Shown here: in pieces, positions 1-8,072 of the stretch
Numbering within the stretch: the stretch's first letter is position 1
Layout: the number at the start of each line of letters is the position of its first letter
Source of the DNA: Poteriospumella lacustris
Lineage: Eukaryota > Sar > Chrysophyceae > Chromulinales > Dinobryaceae
Length of the DNA stretch: 48,865 bases
Assembly: GCA_008000375.1 (NCBI GenBank)
Contig: SMOI01000191.1
Span: 13,570-62,434 of the forward strand
Direction of reading: 5' to 3'
Made by a program: the position numbers and the translations under genes
Notes under the pieces: model-generated
What the model was told of the DNA's origin: nothing
Databases searched by the model: none
Seen by the model: the letters and a program-made list of their open reading frames with translations, nothing else

Positions 1-296
1 CAGATAATAATAGAACACAAAATATAAATATTGAAGGTCTTCAATGGAATAATCAAAGTTATAATTCTCAAACAGGAATAATTGAAAGAAATGTTATAGC
101 ATCAACAATACAAACAGGAACATCATCAAGTTTTTCTATTAATTATACTGGTGAAACTGGATTTGTATTTTATAGACCTCAATCTTCTGATGTACAAATT
201 CGAATATATTTAACAAGATTATCGGATAATCAAATTACAAATGTACAATATCCTAATTTTGTTTATTGTTTTTCTATTTATGGTATTGAAAATTAA
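1..296 (+). CDS. C-terminal part of a beta-rich virus-like protein (partial at left edge)
   Basis: The frame is open from base 3 and stops at TAA 294-296, giving about 97 residues of C-terminus; the 5' end lies outside the window. It contains the pattern GLQW, then a stretch rich in S, T and I, then FYRPQSS and a final YCFSIYGIEN. The next gene has the same pattern in its first half (GLNW, FYRPSTP, YVFSITGID), so the two are tandem paralogues. Composition and predicted strand-rich nature suit a jelly-roll or fibre-type capsid accessory protein. No function is proved by the sequence. The stop lies 40 bases before the start of the next gene on the same strand. Confidence 0.6.
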   Translation, partial: DNNRTQNINIEGLQWNNQSYNSQTGIIERNVIASTIQTGTSSSFSINYTGETGFVFYRPQSSDVQIRIYLTRLSDNQITNVQYPNFVYCFSIYGIEN

Positions 297-336
297 TAAT
301 ATAAATATAAAAAAATTCTATTTTATTATTATATAT

Positions 337-1368
337 ATGGATAATAATAAATCTTACTTTTATATAGTTTGTCGTCAGAGATTTAGTTTCATTACGGGTG
401 TTGGTTATTCTATACCAAATTTTAATTTAATGAATATTTTAAAAGATAAATATAACAAGTATAATGCTTTTAATATAAAACTAGAAATGCACACCATTAG
501 ATATAATGGGGCTGTTGAGGCTGTCCATTGTCTTCATATGTCTGGTTTAAATTGGATTAATGGTTATGACACAATGCAAACATTAAATAACTCTAGAGTT
601 TTAGAAATTATTGCTCGTGAAGGAAGTGCAAACACATTTGCATATTTTTCAAATACAAACGCAATTTCATTTTATAGACCATCTACACCAACTGTTAATT
701 TGGTTTTCTTTTTCACTGATTTAAATGGAAATTATGTTGATGTCATAAGTCCAATTCTTGAAATTACATATGTATTTAGCATAACTGGAATAGATGCTTA
801 TAAAATACATAATCCATCCAAAGGTCTTCGTTATGATACACAAAATAAATTATCTGCTTCATTTTTTTTAAAATATTATGATGGTGAAAGTGTTGATACA
901 ATTGATACAACTGCTACAAAAGGAAGAATAAGACTATTTAAAAATATCAATTTCAGGAATATAATTGGAAACGAAATGTATAATAAATATCGTAAATTTG
1001 CTTTTGTTGTTAAAAGAATGTTTCACGAAATTTGGGGCACTATACCATATGGAGCAGGAAATTATTGGTACAATTTCTATTTCAGTGCTAATAATATATA
1101 TTTTGATACTCCCCCATCAAATGTATTACCTGCTATTACTGTAGTTAATAATAATCACTTTTACAATCAGTATTTCATTGGCACTTCAAATTTAAAAAAT
1201 GATTGTTATATCGAATATATATTTTCTAAACCTTCATCAGATTTAACTGATTTTGTTATTTCATATTCTATAACAGGGGGAGTATCTTTACCACCTGCAA
1301 CAACAACTAATAATGACTTATTTCCAAATATTACATTTTTGTTTGAAATAATACCAATAGAGAATTAA
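337..1368 (+). CDS. Beta-rich two-domain protein, paralogue of the preceding gene
   Basis: This gene encodes 343 residues. The frame is open further upstream (from 241), but that part overlaps the preceding gene. The ATG at 337 is preferred because its leader, ending TTTATTATTATATATATG, is almost identical to the leader of the 96-residue gene at 4392. The protein looks like two related halves: one begins near NKYNAFNIKLE and ends at YVFSITGID, the other begins near NKYRKFAFVVK and ends at FLFEIIPIEN. The first half aligns by eye with the partial gene at 1-296. A duplicated beta domain would suit a capsid-associated or receptor-binding protein; this is inference. The stop overlaps that of the convergent 899-residue gene. 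Confidence 0.7.
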   Translation: MDNNKSYFYIVCRQRFSFITGVGYSIPNFNLMNILKDKYNKYNAFNIKLEMHTIRYNGAVEAVHCLHMSGLNWINGYDTMQTLNNSRVLEIIAREGSANTFAYFSNTNAISFYRPSTPTVNLVFFFTDLNGNYVDVISPILEITYVFSITGIDAYKIHNPSKGLRYDTQNKLSASFFLKYYDGESVDTIDTTATKGRIRLFKNINFRNIIGNEMYNKYRKFAFVVKRMFHEIWGTIPYGAGNYWYNFYFSANNIYFDTPPSNVLPAITVVNNNHFYNQYFIGTSNLKNDCYIEYIFSKPSSDLTDFVISYSITGGVSLPPATTTNNDLFPNITFLFEIIPIEN

Positions 1369-4064
1369 GGTAAATAAGAAAAATATGGATATGATAATTC
1401 TGTTGATTGATAATAAACTTTACAACTTGCCACCTGATTTGAACCACCATATATTTCAATTGATGGACGAACTAATAACGTTGATCCAGTTGTATTATCC
1501 AATGTTCTTGTTTGTCTTGTAAAGTCATCAGTTCCAGACCAACTAGTATCACCTGCCAATATTGCATAGTTTGAATAACGATACAAAATAATTAAATAAC
1601 CTGGGGCAACTACCCATAAATCATCTGCACTACCACATAAACGCATACTACACATTATCGGATATTGTTTATCAAATAAAATATTTGATGTTAATACTGC
1701 ATTCACCATCCAAACACCTATATAAGTATTGGGTGACATCATTGGTTTATCTACATCTGCTCTTAAAATTGTTTTAACAACTGTTCTAGTTTCTAATGGA
1801 TATGGTAAAATAAATTTTGGTTGTAATGAGTCGGTAATTTGTTGTGAACTGTTTATTGTTCCTACTGTTAAAGATCCACTACTCAAAGTTAAATTACCAT
1901 TGGCTATTATTACATTTGAATTAGTGGAACCGCTATTTATAATAACATCACCACTATTTGAAGATTTATTATTATTTAAATGTAATGTTCTGCCTGTTGC
2001 TGATGTGATGCTAATATTTCCAGTTGTTGGACTTGTGATATTTGATATTGTTGAATTTGTGGCTGTTAAATTTGTAATAGTTGCATTTAATACAGTTAGT
2101 AAATTATTAATAGTGGCATTTGTTGCTGTTAATGCTGATGATGTTAAATTTGTTATTGTTGATGTTAATGCTGTTAATAAAGTATTAATATTTATATTTG
2201 ATGTTGTTATATTTGTTGATGTTAAATTTGTGATTGTTGCTGTTGTTGAGTTTAATGTTCCTGTGGTAAAACTTAACTCTAATGCGTCTATCTCTGATTT
2301 TATGTCCATTCCTTGAACAACCAAATTTTTTGTTATACTAACATTATTATCGATGTTTGTTGTGTCAGTTGGTGAATCATAAGTTATACCACTTGATAAA
2401 TTTTGTAAAGTTGTTATATTTGTATTGGCATTATTTATATTTGTTAAAACATTTGTTGATCCTAATAATAAATTTTTTCCAGTTGGAATAGTTAAATTAT
2501 TATCGATTAATGTTGTGTCAGTTCCTACATTGTATGATATTCCTGTTAATGCTGTGTTATTGTTTCCTGTTGTTGTTTGTAAATTCGATATGGTTGAATC
2601 TATGTCATTAAATTTATCTTGTATTGATCCTGATATAATTAGACCATTTAATTTTTGAAATTCTGTATTATCAACTCCTCCAATTGTTCCTAGTGTTGAT
2701 GATGATATTGAACCTGTTATATTTGTATTACTGTTAATTTGTATTGTGTCTCCAATATTTAATGGTTCGTCAATATATACACCTGACCCATTATATCTTT
2801 GAAATCTAAAACCACCATTGCCAGTTGCTCCGCCTCTGTGGTTCATTATATATGATGTTCCATCTGATGAAACTCTCCCAAATTGTAAATGTAATCCTTG
2901 ATTATTTGTTATATTTTGTGTTGCACCATTTGTTGTATTATTTCTACCTGAAAATACTGAATATCCATTAAAACGAGAATTTGATAAACTATTAATCCCA
3001 TTTACTGGCTGGTCTATTATTCCTGTTCCATTAAAAATTAAATTACTGTTTGATAATAAATTTATTGCTTTCATTTGATTTGTTCCAGTTCCAGATTGAT
3101 TTATAAAACCTGTTCCAGATTGATTTAAATTATTATTGGTATTTAAAGTTATGTTATCGCAATTAATTGTTTTTAAAATTGTTGCTCCTGTTGTTTGTGT
3201 TATATTTCCTTGAATTTGTGCTGTTCCTTCAATTACTGTATTTTTTAATGTGGCAGTTGCTCCACCTTTTATTTGATTTATATTACCATCAATATCTACA
3301 TCTAAAAACTTAGAATATCTAAATTTATTATATTTTGTTGTTGAAACTGTTGTATCTTGTGTTATAACTGAATCATTTGTCATTATTATGTCGTCTGTTG
3401 TTGTAGTTCCTGGAACTGTTACAGATGATGGAAAACTCACAGAATTAGTAATAGTTAAATTTGTTATTGATGTTGAACCTAAAGTATTTGAGATTGAACT
3501 ACCTGATTGACTTATTCCTTTATTTGCTCTCATTGTTATGTCATCTGTGGTTATATCTTGGACAGAACAAGAACCACCAGTTTGGGTAAAATTTGAACCC
3601 AAAGTTAAAGACCCATTAATATTTGTAGTTTTAAAATTATTTGTTCCTGTTCCTGTTTGTTGAATTGTTCCTGATTGTGTTTGGACCATATTTTTATTTA
3701 CCACATTAACAGTATTATTAAAAGTCGATATTCCATTTAATATTATATTATTTGTATTTCCATTAACTGAAAATGTATCCTCTAATATATTTGATAAATT
3801 ATTGACATTGAAATAATCACATTCAACATTTGTAGAATCAATATTTGATGCATTTATATTATTACTTGTTGTTATAGACGCATTTATATTTTCTGTTGTA
3901 ATTGTATCCTTTAAAATAATTGTTTCATCTGTTTCTGATTTCATAAAGTCAGAATAAATAATATTTTCGTGTGATGCTGTTCCATCTGTAATAATACTTA
4001 TTCCATCCGTTAAGGTTCTTACACCATTCATTGATTTATCAAAACCGCTTGTATATCCTAACAT
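1365..4064 (-). CDS. Giant Thr/Asn/Ser-rich repeat protein, tail-fibre-like
   Basis: This gene encodes 899 residues and starts at ATG 4064, 27 bases downstream of an AT-box. Apart from a short N-terminus, the first ~740 residues are low-complexity, with many repeated short strands such as TITNLTSTNIT and NLTITNSV, almost no K or W, and evenly spaced hydrophobic residues. This is typical of trimeric beta-helix fibres of phages and some large DNA viruses. The last ~155 residues (from about QPKFILPYPLETRT) are of normal complexity, with W, Y and C, and look like a globular fibre head. One region, about residues 380-440, contains FRFQRYNGSGVYIDE, which may be another compact module. The likely role is a virion surface fibre for attachment. 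No homologue can be named from sequence alone. Confidence 0.7.
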   Translation of the reverse strand: MLGYTSGFDKSMNGVRTLTDGISIITDGTASHENIIYSDFMKSETDETIILKDTITTENINASITTSNNINASNIDSTNVECDYFNVNNLSNILEDTFSVNGNTNNIILNGISTFNNTVNVVNKNMVQTQSGTIQQTGTGTNNFKTTNINGSLTLGSNFTQTGGSCSVQDITTDDITMRANKGISQSGSSISNTLGSTSITNLTITNSVSFPSSVTVPGTTTTDDIIMTNDSVITQDTTVSTTKYNKFRYSKFLDVDIDGNINQIKGGATATLKNTVIEGTAQIQGNITQTTGATILKTINCDNITLNTNNNLNQSGTGFINQSGTGTNQMKAINLLSNSNLIFNGTGIIDQPVNGINSLSNSRFNGYSVFSGRNNTTNGATQNITNNQGLHLQFGRVSSDGTSYIMNHRGGATGNGGFRFQRYNGSGVYIDEPLNIGDTIQINSNTNITGSISSSTLGTIGGVDNTEFQKLNGLIISGSIQDKFNDIDSTISNLQTTTGNNNTALTGISYNVGTDTTLIDNNLTIPTGKNLLLGSTNVLTNINNANTNITTLQNLSSGITYDSPTDTTNIDNNVSITKNLVVQGMDIKSEIDALELSFTTGTLNSTTATITNLTSTNITTSNININTLLTALTSTITNLTSSALTATNATINNLLTVLNATITNLTATNSTISNITSPTTGNISITSATGRTLHLNNNKSSNSGDVIINSGSTNSNVIIANGNLTLSSGSLTVGTINSSQQITDSLQPKFILPYPLETRTVVKTILRADVDKPMMSPNTYIGVWMVNAVLTSNILFDKQYPIMCSMRLCGSADDLWVVAPGYLIILYRYSNYAILAGDTSWSGTDDFTRQTRTLDNTTGSTLLVRPSIEIYGGSNQVASCKVYYQSTELSYPYFSYLP

Positions 4065-4090
4065 TATTGTTATAATATATCTATATATAA

Positions 4091-4103
4091 AAATTTTTAA
4101 ATT
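4091..4103 (-). promoter_or_regulatory. AT-box promoter motif of the fibre-like gene
   Basis: On the coding strand the core is TTTAAAAATT, ending 27 bases before the ATG at 4064. The same core precedes all four minus-strand genes at 22-27 bases. It overlaps the 3' end of the upstream gene, which argues that the motif is selected and not just AT background. Confidence 0.55.
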
Positions 4104-4392
4104 AAAATTTTACTTTGTCTCCTTTAATAATATATTCTCTACATTCAAATAATGGAACTGATGCCATATAAAACATATATTTTAATTCCTTTTCCATATC
4201 TTTATGTTTTTCACAATATACATTTCTCATAACATTATTATGTTTTATTAATGTATCTATTACATCCAATTTTGATTTGGTTTCATCTTTTAATAATTCT
4301 TTTTTCTTTTCTGCAAATCTATTATCAATTTCTTCGATTAAAATTTTAATTTGTTTTTCAAAATCTTCAAAGTTTGAATCTTCTTCTGACAT
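4102..4392 (-). CDS. Small charged coiled-coil protein, unknown function
   Basis: This gene encodes 96 residues. The first two-thirds are rich in E, K and D with heptad-like hydrophobic spacing (FEKQIKILIEEIDNRF), predicting helix or coiled coil. The C-terminus is more mixed and has two cysteines. It sits between the fibre-like gene and the 116-residue gene on the same strand, with gaps of 37 and 36 bases, and has its own AT-box 22 bases upstream of the ATG. No family is recognised. It could be a scaffold or a small structural protein. Confidence 0.65.
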   Translation of the reverse strand: MSEEDSNFEDFEKQIKILIEEIDNRFAEKKKELLKDETKSKLDVIDTLIKHNNVMRNVYCEKHKDMEKELKYMFYMASVPLFECREYIIKGDKVKF

Positions 4393-4413
4393 ATATATAA
4401 TAATAAAAGAAAT

Positions 4414-4425
4414 AAATTTTTAAAT
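4414..4425 (-). promoter_or_regulatory. AT-box promoter motif of the 96-residue gene
   Basis: The coding-strand motif ATTTAAAAATTT lies 22 bases before the ATG. Beyond it the leader ends TTTATTATTATATATATG, also found before the plus-strand gene at 337. Confidence 0.55.
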
Positions 4426-4428
4426 AAT

Positions 4429-4779
4429 TTATTTATATTTTTTTGATTGATTAAGAATTCTTAAATTCTCTAATCTGATTTTATCATTTTCTAATTGTCT
4501 TTTCTTTTGTTCTAAGTCTGCTCTCCTTGATTCTTTTTCTTGTTCTTTTTTTTGTTTTTCTTGTTCTCTTTTAATTTTATTCTCAATCTCTTTATCTTCT
4601 TGATTTACATAATCTTTTAAAAACATATCGTTTATAGTTTCTTCAATTTCTTTTAAAATAGATTTGTCTATATCGTGATTACAATTTATATTTATAATAA
4701 ATGATACAACTTTATTTTCATCATCTGATTTCACAAAGTTAATTTTCTTTTTGAAAGATTGGTTTTCTAATAATGACAT
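4429..4779 (-). CDS. Small protein with C-terminal charged helix, unknown function
   Basis: This gene encodes 116 residues. Residues ~1-60 look like a small mixed alpha/beta domain (VVSFIININCNHDIDKS). Residues ~60-116 are almost entirely K, E, Q and R and predict a single long helix or coiled coil. The ATG at 4779 has an AT-box 25 bases upstream. No family is recognised. Its place in a run of compact same-strand genes suggests a viral structural or nucleic-acid-associated accessory role, but that is inference. Confidence 0.65.
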   Translation of the reverse strand: MSLLENQSFKKKINFVKSDDENKVVSFIININCNHDIDKSILKEIEETINDMFLKDYVNQEDKEIENKIKREQEKQKKEQEKESRRADLEQKKRQLENDKIRLENLRILNQSKKYK

Positions 4780-4803
4780 TTATATATAATTATATTATAT
4801 TTT

Positions 4804-4814
4804 AATTTTTAAAT
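4804..4814 (-). promoter_or_regulatory. AT-box promoter motif of the 116-residue gene
   Basis: The coding-strand motif ATTTAAAAATT lies 25 bases before the ATG at 4779, the same position as in the neighbouring genes. Confidence 0.55.
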
Positions 4815-4820
4815 AAATAT

Positions 4821-5027
4821 TTATTCAGGAACATTAAAATATAAACCGTCTATAATTTCGTCTTGATGGTTTTTTTCATAATTATAAATATCTTGTCTTA
4901 TATCATCTAATGTTTTATCTACATATTTATGTACTTGTTTTCGTCTTGATATTTTATATCTTTTTCTAAACATTTCATAAGTTTGATAAGATATTGGTCT
5001 TCCTATAAATTCGTCTTGATTTTCCAT
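4821..5027 (-). CDS. Small basic protein, unknown function
   Basis: This gene encodes 68 residues and is the first gene of the minus-strand run. A basic patch (FRKRYKISRRKQVHK) suggests nucleic-acid contact or a nuclear localisation signal. The rest is acidic and tyrosine-rich. Two AT-box copies lie upstream, the nearer one 25 bases before the ATG. No family is recognised. Coding status is supported by the conserved leader layout shared with its neighbours rather than by homology. Confidence 0.6.
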   Translation of the reverse strand: MENQDEFIGRPISYQTYEMFRKRYKISRRKQVHKYVDKTLDDIRQDIYNYEKNHQDEIIDGLYFNVPE

Positions 5028-5051
5028 ATTATATAATTACTCTATATAAAT

Positions 5052-5063
5052 AAATTTTTAAAT
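5052..5063 (-). promoter_or_regulatory. AT-box promoter motif of the 68-residue gene
   Basis: The coding-strand motif ATTTAAAAATTT lies 25 bases before the ATG at 5027. A second copy of the core sits a few bases further upstream, at about 5071-5083, so this leader has a doubled box. Confidence 0.5.
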
Positions 5064-5118
5064 AACAATAATATTTTTAAATAAAAATAATTCATCTATA
5101 TTTTAAAATTCTTGTGGA

Positions 5119-5213
5119 GGTGGAAAGGGTGGGAGGGTTTCCCAATTATAAATATTCTTATTAATACTCGTCCAAAATCTGAAATTCCTTTTCACCTCTC
5201 CACCCTTTCCACC
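5119..5213. repeat. Inverted repeat of a GGTGGAAAGGGTGG motif at the end of the AT-rich island
   Basis: GGTGGAAAGGGTGG at 5119-5132 is exactly complemented at 5200-5213, with about 67 bases between. Further CCACCC/CCACCTT repeats follow to 5224. These G/C-rich blocks stand out in an otherwise A+T-rich stretch (5028-5340) that has no gene. They may form a hairpin or be part of a terminal or regulatory region of the viral-like segment. Confidence 0.6.
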
Positions 5214-5329
5214 TTTTCCACCCTTTTATTATTTCTATTATTTATTAAAATATATTAATTAAATTATATAATAAAATCATAGTGAATATAAAAAAAAAAG
5301 AAAGACACGTAGTGAATTTCTTACCCCAA

Positions 5330-5380
5330 TAATTAATATTTTTTTAGAGTTTTAGTATTGTATAGGAGTCGGGGGGAAAC
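5330..5380. other. Composition junction between viral-like and nuclear-type DNA
   Basis: Base composition switches within a few tens of bases, from homopolymer-rich A+T sequence (ending near GTATTGTATAGG) to G+C-balanced sequence (starting near AGTCGGGGGGAAACG). No terminal inverted repeat or target duplication is visible because the other end of the AT-rich segment is outside the window. Integration and assembly chimerism both remain possible. Confidence 0.6.
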
Positions 5381-5504
5381 GTCTGTGCAGCAGCCCTTCA
5401 GCGTTGACCGCTTCGGAAGTCACCGTTGGATTCCTCACGTTCTGACGATTCTTGCTATAAAGTGCTTTGGCTTAATAAGAATTTAGCCGTTAATTGTGAA
5501 TAAT

Positions 5505-5693
5505 ATGACAAGTGTTCTACGTAACTTTATCCCCGGTGATCGAGTAGAAGGAACAAGGGCAGAGTTCTTGAAACGCCGCGGTGCGATAGCAGAGTCACAT
5601 GCAAGCTTACCGAAAACCAAAATCTTGGTAAGATGGGATGACGATGAATTTGACGAAGTGGTTCCGCGGGCGTCCCTGAAAATTCGTCCCTGA
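5505..5693 (+). CDS. Small ORF with an SH3/Tudor-like pattern, possible first exon
   Basis: This ORF encodes 62 residues from ATG 5505. The protein reads like a compact beta domain: a PGDRVEG opening, a GAIAES turn, then ILVRWDDDEFDEVVP. That pattern (a short strand, a G-x-I strand and a VRWDDG-like strand) is typical of SH3/Tudor-like modules at the N-terminus of some eukaryotic and transposon proteins. A TATA-like GCTATAAAG lies about 55 bases upstream. The stop falls exactly where a repeat copy (5693-6137) begins, so a longer gene may have been cut by that insertion. Confidence 0.35.
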   Translation: MTSVLRNFIPGDRVEGTRAEFLKRRGAIAESHASLPKTKILVRWDDDEFDEVVPRASLKIRP

Positions 5694-6137
5694 TGGTATT
5701 TTCGTGCATGAAAGCGGAAAAGCGCCCGCATTTCTGGATGAAGAATCAACCATCATGGCCCAGTAAAGTGCTCAAGAATCATCATGTTTTGCTGCTGGTT
5801 ACGCACCCCAAGACGTGGCACCGATACCATCAATGCCAACTGCTATCATGCCGACTGTTGTGTGTAATTTCATTACAAATCGAAATCAAAATGGCGACGA
5901 AACTTTCATTCGTGGTAATTTCAATGATTACAGCTATTTTACGAAAGCTTCCACATTGGCTATTTCACTGGTTTTGCCGTGGAATAACCACGGTTATACC
6001 ACTCCTAGCCGTGGTATAACCGAAGTTATACCACTCCTACCTGTGGTATAACCACGGTTATACCACGCAATCGCTGATCAAAATTGTGAAACCGCTGTGG
6101 TGGTCACCGTGTCTACCCCGCTCAGAGTTGGTTTCCG
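5693..6137 (+). repeat. MITE-A copy a, with a palindromic 32-base array
   Basis: The repeat shares most of its length, in inverted orientation, with 29010-29519. It contains units of 32 bases built on the palindrome GGTATAACC-NN-GGTTATACC (about 5972-6060). It ends with a terminal arm that includes GTCTACCCCGCTCAGAGTT (6104-6137). The long ORFs across it are repeat-derived and not considered genes. Related copies lie at 35143-35349 and 40934-41220. Confidence 0.65.
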
Positions 6138-6669
6138 GTGGGAACGACGCTCATCATCAAAACTGTAACGGTGATCTGCTGACTGCGGTCGAAGAGTCAT
6201 TCATCGAGGAAGCCAAGAACATCTTTGGGTGGAACAGTGATGACTCTTTTACTTCACCTGATTCGGAAGAGTATGCCAAAGCAAAAGTGTCTGTTATTTG
6301 CTCTCAAGTTGGATATTTTTCGCTTCACAAGCACACTTGGACAACTGCCTACTGTTGAGATCCCATTCCGAGAAAGTGCATTACATGCTTTACTGCACAA
6401 ACATTGAAAGAGATATCGCTCATAACATGGTTCGCTTTCAAGCCGAATGCTTATTGCGATATGTCTCTGGCCCTGATCATAATCTGCAGAATTTCCAGTT
6501 GTGGATCGCACAATCGGGATCACCCGTGTTCCATCTTATCTCCGAGAGGTATTTAAAAAGCCAATTTGAGCTAAGCGAAATATACTGCGATCCTGAAGTT
6601 CGCGATTTCGGTGTACTACTTCTATTTGCATGCTTAGTTAAAACTTATCGAACTATTGGTATAATCTAA
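6138..6669 (+). pseudogene. Unrecognised protein fragment, frameshifted
   Basis: Right after the MITE-A arm the sequence reads as an acidic protein segment (LLTAVEESFIEEAKNIFGW), then needs a frameshift at about 6345 to enter a second open frame. That frame contains VHYMLYCTNIERDIAHNM and IYCDPEVRDFGVLLLF, and ends at 6669. The segments look like coherent globular protein but I recognise no family. They may be the interrupted continuation of the ORF at 5505 or another transposon protein. Confidence 0.3.
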
Positions 6670-6887
6670 TCGCCATCATCTAATCTAGCGTCGGCCGCTA
6701 CCATGGAGAAGTAGTATGCATCGATATCTTCGTATTCCTCACCCTCTACACTCGAATTTCTGCATTTGTCTCCTTCCCTTCCGGTGAAAACTTCTTTAAC
6801 TATTCTTCGTTTTTCTCTTCTTCTTGCATGATCGAGGCGATATTCATTTCCTCGATCAAGTTCTCGGCTACAGTTCGTGTCGGCTCG
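6666..6887 (-). other. Open minus-strand frame, possible C-terminal exon
   Basis: A 73-codon frame without a start lies on the minus strand and ends with an acidic tail (EEYEDIDAYYFSMVAADARL). It has alternating charged residues and a credible basic stretch (HARRREKRRIVKEVF). It could be a terminal exon of the unrecognised gene upstream at 7002-7538. It overlaps the end of the plus-strand fragment by 4 bases, so at most one is likely to be real here. Confidence 0.25.
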
Positions 6888-7001
6888 TCAGCTGTCGACA
6901 GTGATTACTTCATAGCATTTCTTTGCAATCGAAAATAGCTCTTTGGAGTGACGTACGCGCAAGTCACTTCGTACGATTTCTAACTTTGGATCTTACCAGA
7001 G

Positions 7002-7538
7002 TCACCTCTTTATTGCAGCGATCAGCCGAACCTTGCCCGGAAAGTTTGATTGCGAGCTCTTGAGAAATGCTGGAGAAATCGATCGACACCCTTGCCAAAA
7101 GTTTAGAACCCCTTCCGGATCTACAACGTTGCCATGTTCGTAAATATACCTCAGAGCTTCCATCCTTCTCTGCGAGGACCGAAAGGCCGATGTAGGAAGA
7201 TGATTCCGAAAACTGAAGTATTCCTTCGTTGCATCAGATATGGTGAGCGCTGCCAGCCGAATGTTGTTCACATCAGAACTATCGGTTCCAAAGTACATGT
7301 TCCATTGCCGCTTCTCGACCAGCCGGCAGGTAAGCTCTATCGCCAGTTGCATAGCGGTAAAATAATAATGAGGAACGATCATTGCGGAGGCCATAGCTAG
7401 TGTTGAAACACAATCCTTTCGGCGATGTTCGAACTTCTGGGTGACAAAGTCAGCCAGTACCACCAAGACTCTTTCGTTTTCCTTTCGCTTTGAATCTTCT
7501 TGCTCATTGAGTTTGGCGAAGGCAAGTGCATTCTGCAT
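7002..7538 (-). CDS. Unrecognised 178-residue protein fragment
   Basis: The ORF is mostly helical by composition, with an early charged segment (KLNEQEDSKRKENERVLVV), a middle segment with several Y, F and H residues, and a late segment GVLNFWQGCRSISPAF. The last segment loosely recalls the pre-dimerisation region of hAT transposases (a W-x motif before the C-terminal block), but the conserved serine/arginine block that should follow is missing. It lies downstream, on the same strand, of a Harbinger-type relic. I regard it as transposon-derived but unassigned. Confidence 0.35.
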   Translation of the reverse strand: MQNALAFAKLNEQEDSKRKENERVLVVLADFVTQKFEHRRKDCVSTLAMASAMIVPHYYFTAMQLAIELTCRLVEKRQWNMYFGTDSSDVNNIRLAALTISDATKEYFSFRNHLPTSAFRSSQRRMEALRYIYEHGNVVDPEGVLNFWQGCRSISPAFLKSSQSNFPGKVRLIAAIKR

Positions 7539-7539
7539 C

Positions 7540-8072
7540 CCGACATCAAACAGCTTCGCTGTGAAGATTCACTACATCGGTGTCTGTTCCAACTTTAACT
7601 GGCGTTTCGACTCCAACGAAAACCTTCAGTTCTTCCCAAACCGTTTGTGAACTTCTAACGCCTCTTCAAACAAGCTTTGATCTTCGAATAACAACGGATC
7701 GACCGCGAACGACCCCCAGCGCTTCAAATGACAATTTTCGTGCTCAGCGCAAACGCTGAACTTGGAATGTGCCCAATTGAACCGTCTCATATAGGTTTGC
7801 ATAGCAGAAATTGCTTAATTTATCGTGGGGCTTGGAGATGGTGGAACCACAACGACATCGTCCAGATATGCGCTGTCTCCAGGTAATAATATCCCTCCCA
7901 CACATAAATATTTCATCAGTGGATGCGATTGATTAAACGAGAATGCAGCGTAGTCACTCGTATTAACCAGATCCATTGTCACGCTAAGTATCAGTGGACG
8001 GAACGGGCCCAGTGCATGGCACTTGAAAACGCTCAGTTTCCACTTACGCCCCTTCACCATCTCGGAGTACAT
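7540..8072 (-). pseudogene. DDE_Tnp_4 / PIF-Harbinger-type transposase relic
   Basis: Starting at 8072 the minus strand reads into GGILLPGDSAYLDDVVVVPP. This matches the second catalytic-aspartate block of PIF/Harbinger-type DDE nucleases (GDSAYL). After a stop codon the same frame continues through FNWAHSKFSVCAEHENCHLKRWG, the expected region of the catalytic glutamate (AEH..CHLKRWG). The first aspartate block is not present. Several stop codons interrupt the frame. Function lost. Confidence 0.6.

Noticed and set aside
1729-2316. 195-codon plus-strand ORF rich in V, F and N
   Set aside because: Shadow of the repetitive 899-residue fibre-like gene on the minus strand; low-complexity coding creates open antisense frames.
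5693-6019. 108-codon ORF with a clear relative at 29148-29516
   Set aside because: Both lie in MITE-A copies; similarity reflects DNA repeat homology and includes the palindromic array, and no protein family or codon bias supports them.
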